A DNA stretch of 64,000 bases from Streptacidiphilus jeojiense (GCF_000719095.1 NZ_JOEH01000030.1:45914-109913); one strand, 5' to 3'; positions 1 to 9,424 are shown, counted from the first letter of the stretch. Notes: generated from the letters alone by a model not told the origin. Made by a program: numbers and translations.

Positions 1-781
1 TGCACCAGACGCCGAGGCCGTAGCTGTCCGAGAGGCGGAAGCCTTCGTCTGTGGGGTCCTGCATGGTCGGGACGGTCTCTGTCGCGATTCGTGCGCAGTA
101 TTCGGCGGGGACCAGCTGGCGGCCCTCGTGGCGGCCCTCGTCGAGCAGGAGGCGGCCGAAGCGGGCCAGTTCGGGCGTCCTCAGGTGGAGGGCGGTCTCC
201 GCCACCGGGTGGCCGAGGGGGCAGGTGTGCCACTGGGGGTTGTGGATGCCCAGCGGGGTGAAGAGGCGGGGCAGCAGGTAGTCGCGGACGTTGGCGCCGG
301 TCGCGGCGCGCAGGGCGCGGGCCGCTATGTACGGGCCGATGCCGGTGTAGCTGAAATACGTGCCGGGCTTGTGCGCGAGCGGGGTCGCGAAGAAGTCAGC
401 GGCCAGGTCGGGGACCACGACGGGGTCGTAGGCGGACCAGAAGTACGGGCTGCCGGACGTCATCATCAGCAAGTGCCGGAGCGTGACCTGGTCCAGGCCG
501 GGCGCGGCAGAGCCGGCCAGCTCGGGGTAGTACGTGAGGGCGGGGTCGTCCAGGGCGAGGCGACCCTCGGCTTCGGCGATGCCGAGCGCTACGGAGGTAA
601 AGGTCTTCGAGACGGACCGCACGTCGACCCGGTCGTCCGAGCGGAGCCTGCGTTCGACCGGCTCGGCACCGCGGCGGTAGATGTGCACTCCGTAGAGTTG
701 CATGCCCTCTCGCTCGGCGGACCGGACCAGAGCGTCAATGAGTTCTCGCATGGCGGGAAGCCTAATAGCGGGGTCTGACAT
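1..781 (-). CDS. Serine hydrolase, beta-lactamase class C-like (3' end beyond window)
   Basis: A serine hydrolase of the class C beta-lactamase/penicillin-binding-protein fold. Read from the ATG at 751, the active-site S-x-x-K motif appears as RSVSKTF near residue 46, followed by a conserved DPALTYYPEL stretch and a Y-T-G motif (FSYTGIGPY) in the place of the family's Y-x-N. No signal peptide is visible, so a cytoplasmic esterase or amidase-like role is possible. The substrate cannot be told. The C-terminal part runs off the left edge of the window. The ATG at 781 is the longest in-frame start; the one at 751 is the alternative and gives the more typical N terminus. Confidence 0.8.
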   Translation of the reverse strand, partial: MSDPAIRLPAMRELIDALVRSAEREGMQLYGVHIYRRGAEPVERRLRSDDRVDVRSVSKTFTSVALGIAEAEGRLALDDPALTYYPELAGSAAPGLDQVTLRHLLMMTSGSPYFWSAYDPVVVPDLAADFFATPLAHKPGTYFSYTGIGPYIAARALRAATGANVRDYLLPRLFTPLGIHNPQWHTCPLGHPVAETALHLRTPELARFGRLLLDEGRHEGRQLVPAEYCARIATETVPTMQDPTDEGFRLSDSYGLGVWC

Positions 782-1139
782 TCCCGGCCGTCTGCGCCGC
801 GTCACCATGGCCCCGCCCGGATGGACCGGTGTCTGGCTCTGCTCAGTTGAGTTCAGGGCCGGTGCCGGAAGGGGGCGAGCGTGGCGCGCACGAGACTGGC
901 GCGCACGCATGCCGATCCTCCAGCTACGCCAGCACCTGGCGGTGATCGCCCAGTTCGACCCCGACTGGGGCGCCGCCGAACTGACGGGCCGGGGTTGGAG
1001 GTGCGGGGCGGCCACGAGCATGAGGCACCTCGACCCTGCATTGCCCCGGGAGGGGTGGCCGCTGTTGACGCGGTGCGCGGGTGCCTCGCCGCGTGGGGCA
1101 GCGGGGGCACCCGCGTCGGTCACGACGGCAGGGCAGATG
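782..1139. other. Intergenic region, no gene recognised
   Basis: About 360 bases between two minus-strand genes. On the plus strand around 910-1000 there is a short stretch that reads like protein (MPILQLRQHLAVIAQFDP...), but it has no convincing start and soon becomes low-complexity. It may be a relic of a lost gene. Nothing else could be recognised. Confidence 0.4.
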
Positions 1140-1961
1140 TCACCGCTCTGCGCGGTCGTGGTGGGCGGCGACCTGGCAGACGGCTTCGGCGACGGTGGGG
1201 GCGTCCTTCTTCAGGATCGTGTCGTGGTTGCTGGCGACCTTGGCGCTGATCTCGATGTTCGGGTTGCCGGCGACCACCCCGTCGAGGCTGGCGCGGATCC
1301 GTTCCTGTTCGTCGCCCTTGCTTCCCAGGGACGTTCCCGAGGCGACCACGTATCGCGTCGGGACGGTGATGGTGTCCAGTACGGGACCCAACTCGCGCCT
1401 GCGGGCGAGCCTGCCGAGTTCGATGTTGCAGTCCGCCATCTGTGCGGCGGTCATCCGCGGGGTCAGGCCGGTCGGGCGCAGCAGCGGCATGAACAGGTTC
1501 AGCCGGCGGAAGGTCCTGCGGATCCGCTGCTCCATGGACTGGTCCAGCCAGTCGTGCGGTTGGGCGCCCTCCACCAGGACCGCGCCCAGGGCGCGGTCGG
1601 GGTTGCGGCCGGCCCAGTGCGCCGCGACGAACGCCCCGTAGGACCAGCCCACCACCAGCACCCGGTCCACCTCCCTGGCCGCGAGCACGGCGTCGACGTC
1701 ACGGACGACGGCCTCGAAGGAGTAGTCGGCCGAACGCTTCGACTTCCTGCCGCGGGCCCGCTCGTCGTAGGTGATGTGCCGCCACCCGGTGCCCAACTCG
1801 GCGATGACGTGCCGCCAGTACCCCTGGGTGGCGAACTGGCCGTTGAGGTAGACCACGGGGATGCCGGGGCCGCTGGTGTCGGTGACGGCCAGGGCCGTGT
1901 CGTCGACCGGGACCATGCCGGTCCACGCCGGGACGGTCGGGGAGGTGGTGTTCGTCGCCAT
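1140..1961 (-). CDS. Alpha/beta-fold hydrolase
   Basis: A 273-residue alpha/beta hydrolase, probably a soluble cytoplasmic esterase or lipase-like enzyme. The nucleophile elbow GWSYGA places the catalytic serine at about residue 107. The likely catalytic histidine is in SNHDTI near residue 246. The YDERARGRS-type strand-turn (YDERARGRKS) that follows the oxyanion region is typical of this family. No signal peptide or membrane segment is seen. It lies 36 bases downstream of the GNAT gene on the same strand, so the two may be cotranscribed. The substrate is unknown. Confidence 0.85.
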   Translation of the reverse strand: MATNTTSPTVPAWTGMVPVDDTALAVTDTSGPGIPVVYLNGQFATQGYWRHVIAELGTGWRHITYDERARGRKSKRSADYSFEAVVRDVDAVLAAREVDRVLVVGWSYGAFVAAHWAGRNPDRALGAVLVEGAQPHDWLDQSMEQRIRRTFRRLNLFMPLLRPTGLTPRMTAAQMADCNIELGRLARRRELGPVLDTITVPTRYVVASGTSLGSKGDEQERIRASLDGVVAGNPNIEISAKVASNHDTILKKDAPTVAEAVCQVAAHHDRAER

Positions 1962-1997
1962 GTGTCTCTCCAGGTCAGGTGTTGCGTGGGTGTCGGG

Positions 1998-3017
1998 TCA
2001 GGGTGCGGACAGGTCGAGTTGGAACTCGCAGGTGCGTCGGTAGGAGCGGAAGCCCAGCTTGTGGTTGACCGCGAGCATGTGGACGTTGTCCTCGGCGTTG
2101 TCGGTCTCGACCTCGACGACATGGGGGTGCTGGGCCCGCAGCCGGTGCACCATCGCTGCCTTGAGCCACAGCCCCAGGCCGTGGCCGCGGTGCGCGGGTA
2201 CGACCGCGGTGTCGTACTGCTGGGCCCGTGGCGGCGCGCCGTGGGGGAGCAGGATCTCGGTGTAGCCGGCCATCGTGCCGTCGTCGTGGACGGCGGCGAG
2301 GGTCAGCAGCGTGTCGCCGCGGTGGGCGATCACCTGGGCCATGGTCCGTACGCGGTCGGCGTCCCAGTCCAGGCTGCCGTAGTCCAGGTCGCCGACGGGC
2401 ATGTCGTTCATCGCGTTCTTGGCCGTCGCGAAGGCGTCCGCGAGCTCGTCGGGCACCGTTCCGGTCCAGCCGGTCAGTCGGTAGCCGAGGTGCCCGGCAG
2501 GGGCGACCTCGGAGATCGTGGCCTCGTCCAGCGCGGCCAGCGCGGCCGGCGCGTCCAGACGCAGGATCAGGTGATCGAGTGTCAGGGCCCGTCGGAAGCC
2601 CCACCGCTCGCAGAAGGCCTCACCCGGGCTGTCACCCGGGACTTCGACCACCAGGCTGCGCCGCTTCTCGGTGCGGCAGGCCGCCACGACGGTCGACAGC
2701 AGGCGTGAGCCGGTTCCCCGGCGCCGGTGTGCCGGGTCGACGTGGAGTTCCAGTTCGGCCAAGCGGTCCCGCCCTGGTGAGGTGAACAGCCGCAGGCCCG
2801 CGACGGCGACCGGGAGGCCACCGGGCCCGGTGGCCGTCCAGGCCAGCCGATGACTGTCCAGGGCCGGCTTGGTGAGCTGCGCATGGACCTTCCCGGGCCC
2901 GGGAGGCGGGACTCCGGGCAGGTCGTGGGCCATGGAGGCGGCGAGGACCTGGTGCCACCCGGCGGCGTGGACGGCCGAGACGTGATGGAGCGGCGTGAGG
3001 TGGACGGAGTCGGACAC
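1998..3017 (-). CDS. GNAT N-acetyltransferase with two GNAT domains
   Basis: A protein of about 339 residues built from two GCN5-related acetyltransferase domains. The first has the acetyl-CoA loop in VDPAHRRRGTGSRLL, the second in VPAHRGHGLGLWLKAA, each followed by the usual F-x-x-x-G-F (CERWGFRR, NHKLGFRS). Proteins of this layout acetylate small amines or antibiotics such as mycothiol precursors, but the substrate here is unknown. The GTG at 3017 was chosen because GGGAG lies 7 bases upstream. An ATG at 3098 would add 27 residues with no family character and a poor ribosome site. The gene diverges from the large LuxR-type regulator at 3148. Confidence 0.85.
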   Translation of the reverse strand: MSDSVHLTPLHHVSAVHAAGWHQVLAASMAHDLPGVPPPGPGKVHAQLTKPALDSHRLAWTATGPGGLPVAVAGLRLFTSPGRDRLAELELHVDPAHRRRGTGSRLLSTVVAACRTEKRRSLVVEVPGDSPGEAFCERWGFRRALTLDHLILRLDAPAALAALDEATISEVAPAGHLGYRLTGWTGTVPDELADAFATAKNAMNDMPVGDLDYGSLDWDADRVRTMAQVIAHRGDTLLTLAAVHDDGTMAGYTEILLPHGAPPRAQQYDTAVVPAHRGHGLGLWLKAAMVHRLRAQHPHVVEVETDNAEDNVHMLAVNHKLGFRSYRRTCEFQLDLSAP

Positions 3018-3147
3018 GGCGGTACTCCCGGAGTCGAGCGGGGTGGTGAAGTGCTCTGAAGCTAGGGGAGCGTGACGACCGGGCGCATCGGTCGCCATGA
3101 CGTAACGCGACCCCCGGCAGGGCGGGAGCGTTGGGTAGGGTGACCGC

Positions 3148-5859
3148 ATGCTGTACGGGCGGGGGGCCGAGCAGGAGCGGATACGCCGGCTGCTCGAGGG
3201 TGCCCGCGAGGGCGCGAGCAGCGCGCTGGTGATCCACGGTGAGGCCGGGATCGGCAAGACGGCGCTGCTCGGGTACGCCGCCGACCTCGCGGCGCCGGGG
3301 CGGGTGCTGCGGACCGTGGGCATCGAATCGGAGATGGAGCTGGCCTTCGGGGGCCTGCACGGGCTGCTGACACCGGTTGCCGACCATGTGGACCGGCTGC
3401 CCCGGCCGCAGGCCGCCGCCCTGAGGGCGGCGTTCGGGCTGTCCGGTGAGGCGGTGGGCGACCGGCTCGCCCTGGCAGTGGCGGTGCTGACCTGCCTCTC
3501 CCAGGCCGCGCGCGGCAGCTCCCTGCTGTGCCTGATCGACGACGCCCAGTGGCTGGACCAGGCGTCACTGGACGCCCTGACGTTCGCTGCCCGCCGGCTC
3601 CACAGCCAGGGCGTGGTGATGCTGTTCGCCCTGCGTGACAGCGTTCCGGGTGGTCAGATCACCGGCCTGGCGCGGCTGCGGCTGCCCGGGATCGACTCCG
3701 CGGCCGCCGAGGCTCTGCTGACCGACCGCGTCGCGGATCTGTCGCCGAACGCGCGCGGCCAGATCGTCGAGCAGGCGCAGGGCAATCCGCTGGCGCTGCT
3801 GGAGCTTCCCACGGCGCTCACCGCCGAACAGCGGGCCGGCCGGCTGAATCCGGTCACCCTCCCCGCCGGGCCGGGGTCGCCCACCAGCCGGATCCAGGAG
3901 ACCTTCCAGGAGCAGCTTCGGCGGCTGCCCGACGCCACCCGGGCCATGCTGCTGGTGGCCGCTGCTGACGACTCCGGCGGCCTGGACCTGGTTCTGCGGG
4001 CATCGACCCGGTTCGGCGCCACGGTGGAGGACCTGGAACCGGCCGAACGCGCCACGCTCATCGTGCTGACCGAGGACACCCTCTCCTTCCGCCATCCCCT
4101 CATCAGATCGGTCACCTACCAGGACACCCCGCTTGCCCGGCGGCTGGCGGCCCACCGGGCGTTGGCCGACGCGTTGGGCGACACCATGCCCGGCGACCAG
4201 CAGGCCGACCGCCGGGCCTGGCACCTGGCCGCCGCGACGACCGGAACCGACGAGCAGGTCGCCGACGCCATGGTGAGCGTCGCGCGAAGGGCCGGAGGCC
4301 GGCAGGGGACGGCCTCGGCCTCGGCCGCCTACGAACGTGCGGCGCAACTGACCACGGTGCCGGCCCGACGCGCCCGACTGCTTGCCTCGGCAGCCTTCAC
4401 CTCGGCCGAGGCCGGGCAGTTCCACCGCACCGCGGCCCTCACCGACCGGATCAACGCGCTCGCCCTGGACCCGGCGATGCTCGCCGACTTCGCCCGGGTC
4501 CGGGCCATCGTGGAGCTGGACCGCGGGACGCCGCACCAGGCCACGCGGATCCTCCTGGAATGCATGGACCGGCTCGCCTCTTCCGCCGACCTGGCACCGG
4601 TACTGGCCGAGGCCGTCTCGACGGCGCAGTCGTCGGGTGACCGCTCGTTGATGAGCGAAGTCGGGTCGCGGATCCCCGCCTCGTCGCGCCACTCGATCGC
4701 CAGGGTGATGGCGGATCCCGGCGGCACCGGTTCCGGATACCCGAGGAGGCCGGCACCGGCCCGGGACGCCGGATTCGCCGAGCGGATCCTGGCCGGGACC
4801 TACGGCCGGCTGGTCGCCGATCACCACACCGCCCTGGAGCTCGCCGCCGCCTGCGTACGTGACTGCCGGGACCACGACGTGGTCGGCTGGCTCCCCACCT
4901 CGTTGCACCTTCTCGCCGAGGCCCAACTCTCCCTGGGGCTGCACGAAGAGGCCCAGGCAACCGCCACCGAGGGGCTCGCCGTCGCCGAGCAGTTCGGCCG
5001 CAACCACCGGGCCGCCTATCTGCGTGGAACCCTGGCGACACTGGCCGCGCTCCGGGGGGACCAGGAGCACTGCACCGGCCTGGGCGACCGGGCCCTGCGC
5101 TACGCCGACGCCCACGGGATCGAGCTGGCCGCCGCACACGCGCATCGGGCACTCGGCCTGCTCGGCCTTGGCCTGGGCCAGGTGGAGGACGCGCTCAGCC
5201 ACCTGGAGGCCGCCGGCGCCCGGGTGGAGCACCCGCTCCTGTCGGCCCGGCTCCTGCCCGATCTCGTGGAGGCCGCCATCCGCGCGGGACAGCCCGACCG
5301 TGCGAAGCAGCCGGCGCTGGCGCTGGCCGCATGGGCACAGGCTGCGGGCCACCCTGCTGCTGCCGCGCTCTCCGAACGCTGCCAGGCCGTCACCGGCCTG
5401 GACGATCAGACCGAGCAGCACTTCACCACCGCCCTGCACCTGCACGGTGAAGGCTCGGCCCAACTGTTCGAGCGGGCCCGCACCGAGCTGCTGTACGGGG
5501 AATGGCTGCGCCGTGAGAGGCGTCGAACCCACGCTCGCCACCAGCTTCACGCCGCACTGGAGACGTTCGAGGGACTCGGCGCCCAGCCGTGGGCGTCCAG
5601 GGCCCGCACCGAACTCCAGGCCAGCGGTGGGGCCGCCGACCTCGGCGGTTCCGCGAACACGGCGATCAGCCGGCTCAGCCCGCAGGAGCGGGAAGTCGTG
5701 CGACTTGCGGCCACCGGAGCCACCAACCGTGAGATCGCCGCCCAGCTCTTCCTGAGCCCCAGGACGGTCGGTCACCATCTCTACCGCGCCTTCCCCAAAC
5801 TCGGCATCAACTCCCGCACCGAACTCGCTCAGGCCCTCGACGGGCCCTGGAGCGGATGA
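3148..5859 (+). CDS. LuxR-family ATPase transcriptional regulator (LAL type)
   Basis: A 903-residue large ATP-binding regulator of the LuxR family (LAL/MalT-like). A P-loop ATPase occupies the N terminus, with Walker A GEAGIGKT at residues 31-38 and a Walker B-like LLCLIDDAQW near 127-136. A long alpha-helical, TPR-like middle follows. The protein ends in a LuxR helix-turn-helix (LSPQEREVVRLAATGATN..., about 836-895). Such proteins sense a ligand through the ATPase/TPR part and activate nearby operons; in streptomycetes many are pathway-specific. Here the nearest candidates are the divergent GNAT/hydrolase pair, but no target site could be identified. Confidence 0.92.
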   Translation: MLYGRGAEQERIRRLLEGAREGASSALVIHGEAGIGKTALLGYAADLAAPGRVLRTVGIESEMELAFGGLHGLLTPVADHVDRLPRPQAAALRAAFGLSGEAVGDRLALAVAVLTCLSQAARGSSLLCLIDDAQWLDQASLDALTFAARRLHSQGVVMLFALRDSVPGGQITGLARLRLPGIDSAAAEALLTDRVADLSPNARGQIVEQAQGNPLALLELPTALTAEQRAGRLNPVTLPAGPGSPTSRIQETFQEQLRRLPDATRAMLLVAAADDSGGLDLVLRASTRFGATVEDLEPAERATLIVLTEDTLSFRHPLIRSVTYQDTPLARRLAAHRALADALGDTMPGDQQADRRAWHLAAATTGTDEQVADAMVSVARRAGGRQGTASASAAYERAAQLTTVPARRARLLASAAFTSAEAGQFHRTAALTDRINALALDPAMLADFARVRAIVELDRGTPHQATRILLECMDRLASSADLAPVLAEAVSTAQSSGDRSLMSEVGSRIPASSRHSIARVMADPGGTGSGYPRRPAPARDAGFAERILAGTYGRLVADHHTALELAAACVRDCRDHDVVGWLPTSLHLLAEAQLSLGLHEEAQATATEGLAVAEQFGRNHRAAYLRGTLATLAALRGDQEHCTGLGDRALRYADAHGIELAAAHAHRALGLLGLGLGQVEDALSHLEAAGARVEHPLLSARLLPDLVEAAIRAGQPDRAKQPALALAAWAQAAGHPAAAALSERCQAVTGLDDQTEQHFTTALHLHGEGSAQLFERARTELLYGEWLRRERRRTHARHQLHAALETFEGLGAQPWASRARTELQASGGAADLGGSANTAISRLSPQEREVVRLAATGATNREIAAQLFLSPRTVGHHLYRAFPKLGINSRTELAQALDGPWSG

Positions 5860-6192
5860 CGGCATCCGCATGCGTCGTCCGGTTCGACGGTGCAGGTCAG
5901 GGGCGAGGACTCCGGCGGGGGCTGTGTGCCCACCGTCGATGGTGCTCACGTGATCGGTGCGGCAACGGCTTCTCAGAGGTGGTCGAGTACCTGCTTCAGT
6001 TCACTGATCAGCGCCGTCGCCCCCGTCATGATGGGCATCGCCGAGCACAACCTCCAGGAGGCGCTCGCCCTTCTGCCGGTGGACGACGACCGTTGAACCC
6101 CTGGGAGCAGATGGTCCAGCTGGGGGCGTCGGTCGACCCGGCCTGACGGGCGGTCAGTGCGCCGGCGCCGGCGCACACCACGATCCCTTCGA
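5860..6192. other. Convergent intergenic region with relic-like ORFs
   Basis: About 330 bases between the LuxR regulator and the convergent oxidoreductase gene. Short ORFs on both strands do not look like genes. A minus-strand tail (ISELKQVLDHL, ending near 5973) could be the relic of a helical protein's C terminus. The only clear structure is the palindrome at 6157-6176. Confidence 0.4.
6157..6176. terminator. 20-bp perfect GC palindrome, putative terminator
   Basis: A perfect 20-bp palindrome with half-site GTGCGCCGGC lies 16 bases beyond the stop of the minus-strand oxidoreductase and in a convergent gap. It could form a hairpin that ends transcription from either side. There is no U-tract, which is common for high-GC actinomycete terminators. 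Confidence 0.5.
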
Positions 6193-7155
6193 CTACGGTG
6201 TCAGCACGATCCTGCCGAAGACCTCACCCGCATCCATTTTCTGGTGCGCCAGCACAGCTGCGTCCAGTGGCAGCACCTCGTGCACCACTGTTTCGATCTC
6301 ACCCCGGCCTGCTGCGGCGAACTGCTCGCTCCGTACGGCACGGCGGTCGGCCCCGGGGACGGTGGCGGCGCTGAAAGCGGCGAAGGACATCGACTTCTGG
6401 AACGCCGCCATGATCTTCGTACCGAAGTCCGCCGGTGGCTGGCCTGCGACAGCGCCCACGGCCACCATGCGGCCGTTCGGGTTGAGCCGGTCGAAGAACG
6501 ACGGCAGGCCCTTGCCGGCCACCACGTCGATGATGACGTCGAACCCTGCGGGAGCCGGGCCCCCTCCGTCGCCGGAGCGGTCCAGCACCCGGGTCGCGCC
6601 GAGACCTCGCAGCCGCTCGCCGCGCTCGGCCGAGGAGGTGGTGACCGCCACCGCGGCTGCGCCGCCGCGAGCGGCGAGTTGCACGACCATGATCCCGATG
6701 CTGCCGGCCGCACCACGCACCAGGACCGTCTCCCCGGGAGCGAAGTGGGCGTGGCGCAGCCCGAAGTGGGCCACCACGCCGGCACTGCCCAGGGTCACCG
6801 CATCGACTGCGGACAGGTTCACCGGCAGCGGAACTATCTCCTCGACCGGTGCCAGGGCCTGCTCCACATAGCCTCCGCCGGTGCCCGTGAAGGCCCACAC
6901 CCGCCTGCCGATCCACGAGGCGTCGACGCCGTCACCGACCGCGGTCACCGTGCCTGCCACCTCGCTGCCCGGAATGTGGCCCACGGTGAAGCCGTAGGCG
7001 GCCAGGGCCCCGCTGCGGATCACAGTGTCGACGCCACCGACGCCCACGGCCTCGGTGGCGACCACCACCTGCCCGGCAGCAGGTGCGGGAGCCGGCAGGT
7101 CGACAACAGCCAGACCGTCAGGGCCTCCGTACGTCTGGATCGCGATGGCCTTCAC
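6193..7155 (-). CDS. Zinc-independent NADPH:quinone oxidoreductase (MDR family)
   Basis: A 320-residue medium-chain dehydrogenase/reductase of the quinone oxidoreductase type, which uses NADPH to reduce quinones or enones. The nucleotide-binding turn is RGAAGSIG near 147-154, and the N-terminal part has GSEVAGTV and the MKAIAIQTYGG start typical of the family. The structural-zinc cysteine cluster of alcohol dehydrogenases is absent. The GTG at 7155 is preceded by GGGAGA at a good distance. It diverges from the TetR gene at 7234, and a perfect inverted repeat lies between them, so TetR control is likely. Confidence 0.88.
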   Translation of the reverse strand: MKAIAIQTYGGPDGLAVVDLPAPAPAAGQVVVATEAVGVGGVDTVIRSGALAAYGFTVGHIPGSEVAGTVTAVGDGVDASWIGRRVWAFTGTGGGYVEQALAPVEEIVPLPVNLSAVDAVTLGSAGVVAHFGLRHAHFAPGETVLVRGAAGSIGIMVVQLAARGGAAAVAVTTSSAERGERLRGLGATRVLDRSGDGGGPAPAGFDVIIDVVAGKGLPSFFDRLNPNGRMVAVGAVAGQPPADFGTKIMAAFQKSMSFAAFSAATVPGADRRAVRSEQFAAAGRGEIETVVHEVLPLDAAVLAHQKMDAGEVFGRIVLTP

Positions 7156-7197
7156 TGTCGTCTCCCGATCTCGATGAGCTGCTACGTCGCGGACGCT

Positions 7198-7217
7198 AAC
7201 GGACGCCCCCGTCCGTT
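7198..7217. promoter_or_regulatory. Putative TetR operator
   Basis: A perfect inverted repeat, AACGGAC then 6 bases then GTCCGTT, lies between the divergent oxidoreductase (start 7155) and tetR (start 7234). Arms of this length and spacing are typical of TetR operators, and the site is placed to control both genes. Assignment to this TetR is inferred from position. Confidence 0.7.
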
Positions 7218-7233
7218 TGGCTAAAGTGAGAGC

Positions 7234-7854
7234 ATGATCGACCGTTTGCCTCACACCCTGCGCTCCGATGCGCTGGACAACCGCGAGCGCATCCTCGACG
7301 CGGCCCGAGCCCTGTTCTCCGCTGACGGCCTGGGCGTGCCGATGCGGGAGATCGCACGGTGTGCGGGGGTCGGCCCTGCCACCTTGTACCGTCACTTTCC
7401 GACCAAGCAGGTGCTGGCCACCGAAGCCTTCGCGGACCAGTTGCGCGCATGCCGCACCATCGTCGACCAGGGGTGCGCCGATCCCGATCCGTGGCGTGGC
7501 CTCTGCCTGGTGATCGAGAAGATCTGTGAGCTGCACGCGCGGGATCGGGGTTTGGGCGAAGCCTTCCTGACGGCCTTTCCAGGGGCGCCGGATGTCGCGG
7601 GCCGCGAGTACACGGTGAAGGCGGTCGCCGGACTGGCCCAGCGGGCCAAGGACGCAGGGCATCTGCGGTCCGACTTCGTCCTGGACGACCTCATTCTCAT
7701 CCTCATGGCCAACAAGGGGATCCACAGCAGATCGACCGACACCCAGGTGACGGCCTCCCGACGCTTCGCAGGGCTGGCCATCCAGGCGTTGAAAGCCTCA
7801 CCTCAGCACGCGCCGCTGCCACCAGCGGCACGACTGGTTTCGACGCCCAGTTGA
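7234..7854 (+). CDS. TetR-family transcriptional repressor
   Basis: A 206-residue TetR regulator. The N-terminal helix-turn-helix is clear (ILDAARALFSADGL... ATLYRHFPTKQVL, about 19-62), followed by an all-helical ligand-binding domain. It most likely represses itself and the divergent quinone oxidoreductase through the inverted repeat at 7198-7217. The ligand is probably a reactive quinone-like or electrophilic compound, inferred only from the partner gene. Confidence 0.9.
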   Translation: MIDRLPHTLRSDALDNRERILDAARALFSADGLGVPMREIARCAGVGPATLYRHFPTKQVLATEAFADQLRACRTIVDQGCADPDPWRGLCLVIEKICELHARDRGLGEAFLTAFPGAPDVAGREYTVKAVAGLAQRAKDAGHLRSDFVLDDLILILMANKGIHSRSTDTQVTASRRFAGLAIQALKASPQHAPLPPAARLVSTPS

Positions 7855-7900
7855 CGGCCGATGGGCGGGGGAGGGGGCAGCTGAGGCCAGGGCGGCAGTT

Positions 7901-8458
7901 TCAGCGCCGCGTGCGCCGAGGTCGCCGCGCACGCGGCGCGCCCTGCGCGCGTGGCAGCGCGGCGATGAACGCCACGAGTCCGTCGCGCTGATCGGGGGCC
8001 ACGGCCCGCAGCGGAAGGGCAGCGAACCCGGACGAACCCAGGCGCAGATACCACAGCGCTCCGCTCTTGCCCACGACCCACGCCTCGTCCGGTCGGCACT
8101 CATGCGTGACGCCCGACTGGAACTCGATGCGGACGACCGTCGGGTTCGCGGTGAAGGTCATCGGCTCCAGCCCGGGATGGTCGGATCCGCGTTTTATCCG
8201 AGCCACCGAGAAGCCGACGTATGCGGGGGGAAGGAGACAGTAGACGGTCAAACCGAGGTAGATGAGGGCGGGCACGGTGCTGCGCGCGGTGTGGCTGAAA
8301 TACAGCGCAGCCGAAACCACCAGGCCGAAGGCCGCCGCTCGAGGCATCACCCAGATGTAGAGCCGCGGCGCTGCGAGCCAGGCGATCCGTCGGCACTCGC
8401 CGAGAGTGAGCGTGAAATGTGCCGTGACGTCGAGCCCTGGTGCGTCGCCGACCTTCAT
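7901..8458 (-). CDS. YcxB-like membrane protein
   Basis: A 185-residue protein with two membrane helices close together (about 45-62 and 68-90) and a soluble C-terminal part of beta-rich character (VVRIEFQSGVTHECRPDEAW, LRLGSSGFAALPLRAV), the pattern of YcxB-like proteins. The function of this family is unknown. The ATG at 8458 was chosen because GGGGGAC lies just upstream; the in-frame ATG at 8491 lacks such a site. The arginine-rich tail is probably cytoplasmic. Confidence 0.7.
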   Translation of the reverse strand: MKVGDAPGLDVTAHFTLTLGECRRIAWLAAPRLYIWVMPRAAAFGLVVSAALYFSHTARSTVPALIYLGLTVYCLLPPAYVGFSVARIKRGSDHPGLEPMTFTANPTVVRIEFQSGVTHECRPDEAWVVGKSGALWYLRLGSSGFAALPLRAVAPDQRDGLVAFIAALPRAQGAPRARRPRRTRR

Positions 8459-8557
8459 GTGTCCCCCCGAGCTCCCCCAGCCCCAGCCCACGACTCCGAG
8501 GGTAGGGCTTCGGGTCCGGGAAGAACAGCGCGTCGTGGCGTTCGGCGAGGGCGGGCA

Positions 8558-9424
8558 TCACGCGTTGCCGTGGGTGAGTGCTGCATGCACGGCGTCGCGG
8601 AGAGTGGTGGCCGCGCGACCGATCAGACGCGGGAGGTCGTCACTGTCGGTGTACAGCTCGCCTCGCGCCAAGCCGGCGTCGGCATCGGCCAGAATCTTCG
8701 CCAGGTCGGCCGGCAGTCCGGCCCCGATGAGCGCCTCGGCGTAGGCGTCGACCGGCAGATCCTGGTAGGCGATCGGCGTACCGAGCTCCTCGCCGATCGT
8801 GGCGGCCAGGTCGGACAGAGTGAACGGCTCCCCACCGAGTTCGTAGGTGGATCCCTCGTGGCCGTCCTGGGTCAGCACGACCGCTGCTGCGTCTGCCAGG
8901 TCACGGCGGCTCGCGCCGCTGACGGCGCCGTCGCGCGCACTGCCCAGCAGCACCCCGTGCCGGCGGATCAGCGGGAGTTGGCCGGTGTAGTTCTCCAAGT
9001 ACCACCCGTTGCGCAGGATGACGAACGGAACTTCGCTCTCACGCAGGTACTCCTCGGTTCGACGGTGCTCCTCGGCGAGCCGCATGCGCGCCGTGTCAGC
9101 GTTCAGCGTGCTGGTGTAGACGAGTCGCTTGACGCCGCTGGCGCGTGCCGCATCGATGGCACGGCGATGGTTGTCGAACCGCTCGCCTGCGGTGGTGGTG
9201 GACACGAGCAGGAGCCGGTCGGCTCCCGCGAGGACGGCCTCCAGTTGCGCCGGGTCGGCGAAGTCCAGGCGGTGCGTGGTGACGCCGCGTGCGGCGACCG
9301 GCTCCAGCTTCGCGACATCCCGACCGGTCGCGATGATGTCGCCGGCGGGTGTGCCGGTGTCGAGCAGGCGGTCCACGACGAGACGTCCGAGGTGTCCGGT
9401 GGCTCCGGTGATCACAACCGACAT
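8558..9424 (-). CDS. NAD(P)H-binding SDR, NmrA/QOR2-like oxidoreductase
   Basis: A 288-residue atypical short-chain dehydrogenase resembling NAD(P)H:quinone oxidoreductase 2 and NmrA-like proteins. The Rossmann motif is GATGHLG at residues 7-13. LLLVSTTTAGERFDNHRRAI and VILRNGWYLENY are characteristic of the QOR2 group, which reduces quinones with NADPH. The ATG at 9424 has AAAGGA about 9 bases upstream. It diverges from a MerR regulator at 9597 with a dyad in between, an arrangement that suggests redox- or electrophile-induced expression. Confidence 0.85.
   Translation of the reverse strand: MSVVITGATGHLGRLVVDRLLDTGTPAGDIIATGRDVAKLEPVAARGVTTHRLDFADPAQLEAVLAGADRLLLVSTTTAGERFDNHRRAIDAARASGVKRLVYTSTLNADTARMRLAEEHRRTEEYLRESEVPFVILRNGWYLENYTGQLPLIRRHGVLLGSARDGAVSGASRRDLADAAAVVLTQDGHEGSTYELGGEPFTLSDLAATIGEELGTPIAYQDLPVDAYAEALIGAGLPADLAKILADADAGLARGELYTDSDDLPRLIGRAATTLRDAVHAALTHGNA

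Noticed and set aside
702..2708. Long plus-strand open frame of about 668 codons
   Set aside because: It is antisense to the serine hydrolase, alpha/beta hydrolase and GNAT genes and has low-complexity Gly/Ala/Arg/Val content with no domain; it is a high-GC shadow.
3565..5949. Minus-strand open frame of 794 codons opposite the LuxR regulator
   Set aside because: The composition is Gly/Arg-rich with no family match, and it lies fully antisense to a gene with clear Walker and HTH motifs.
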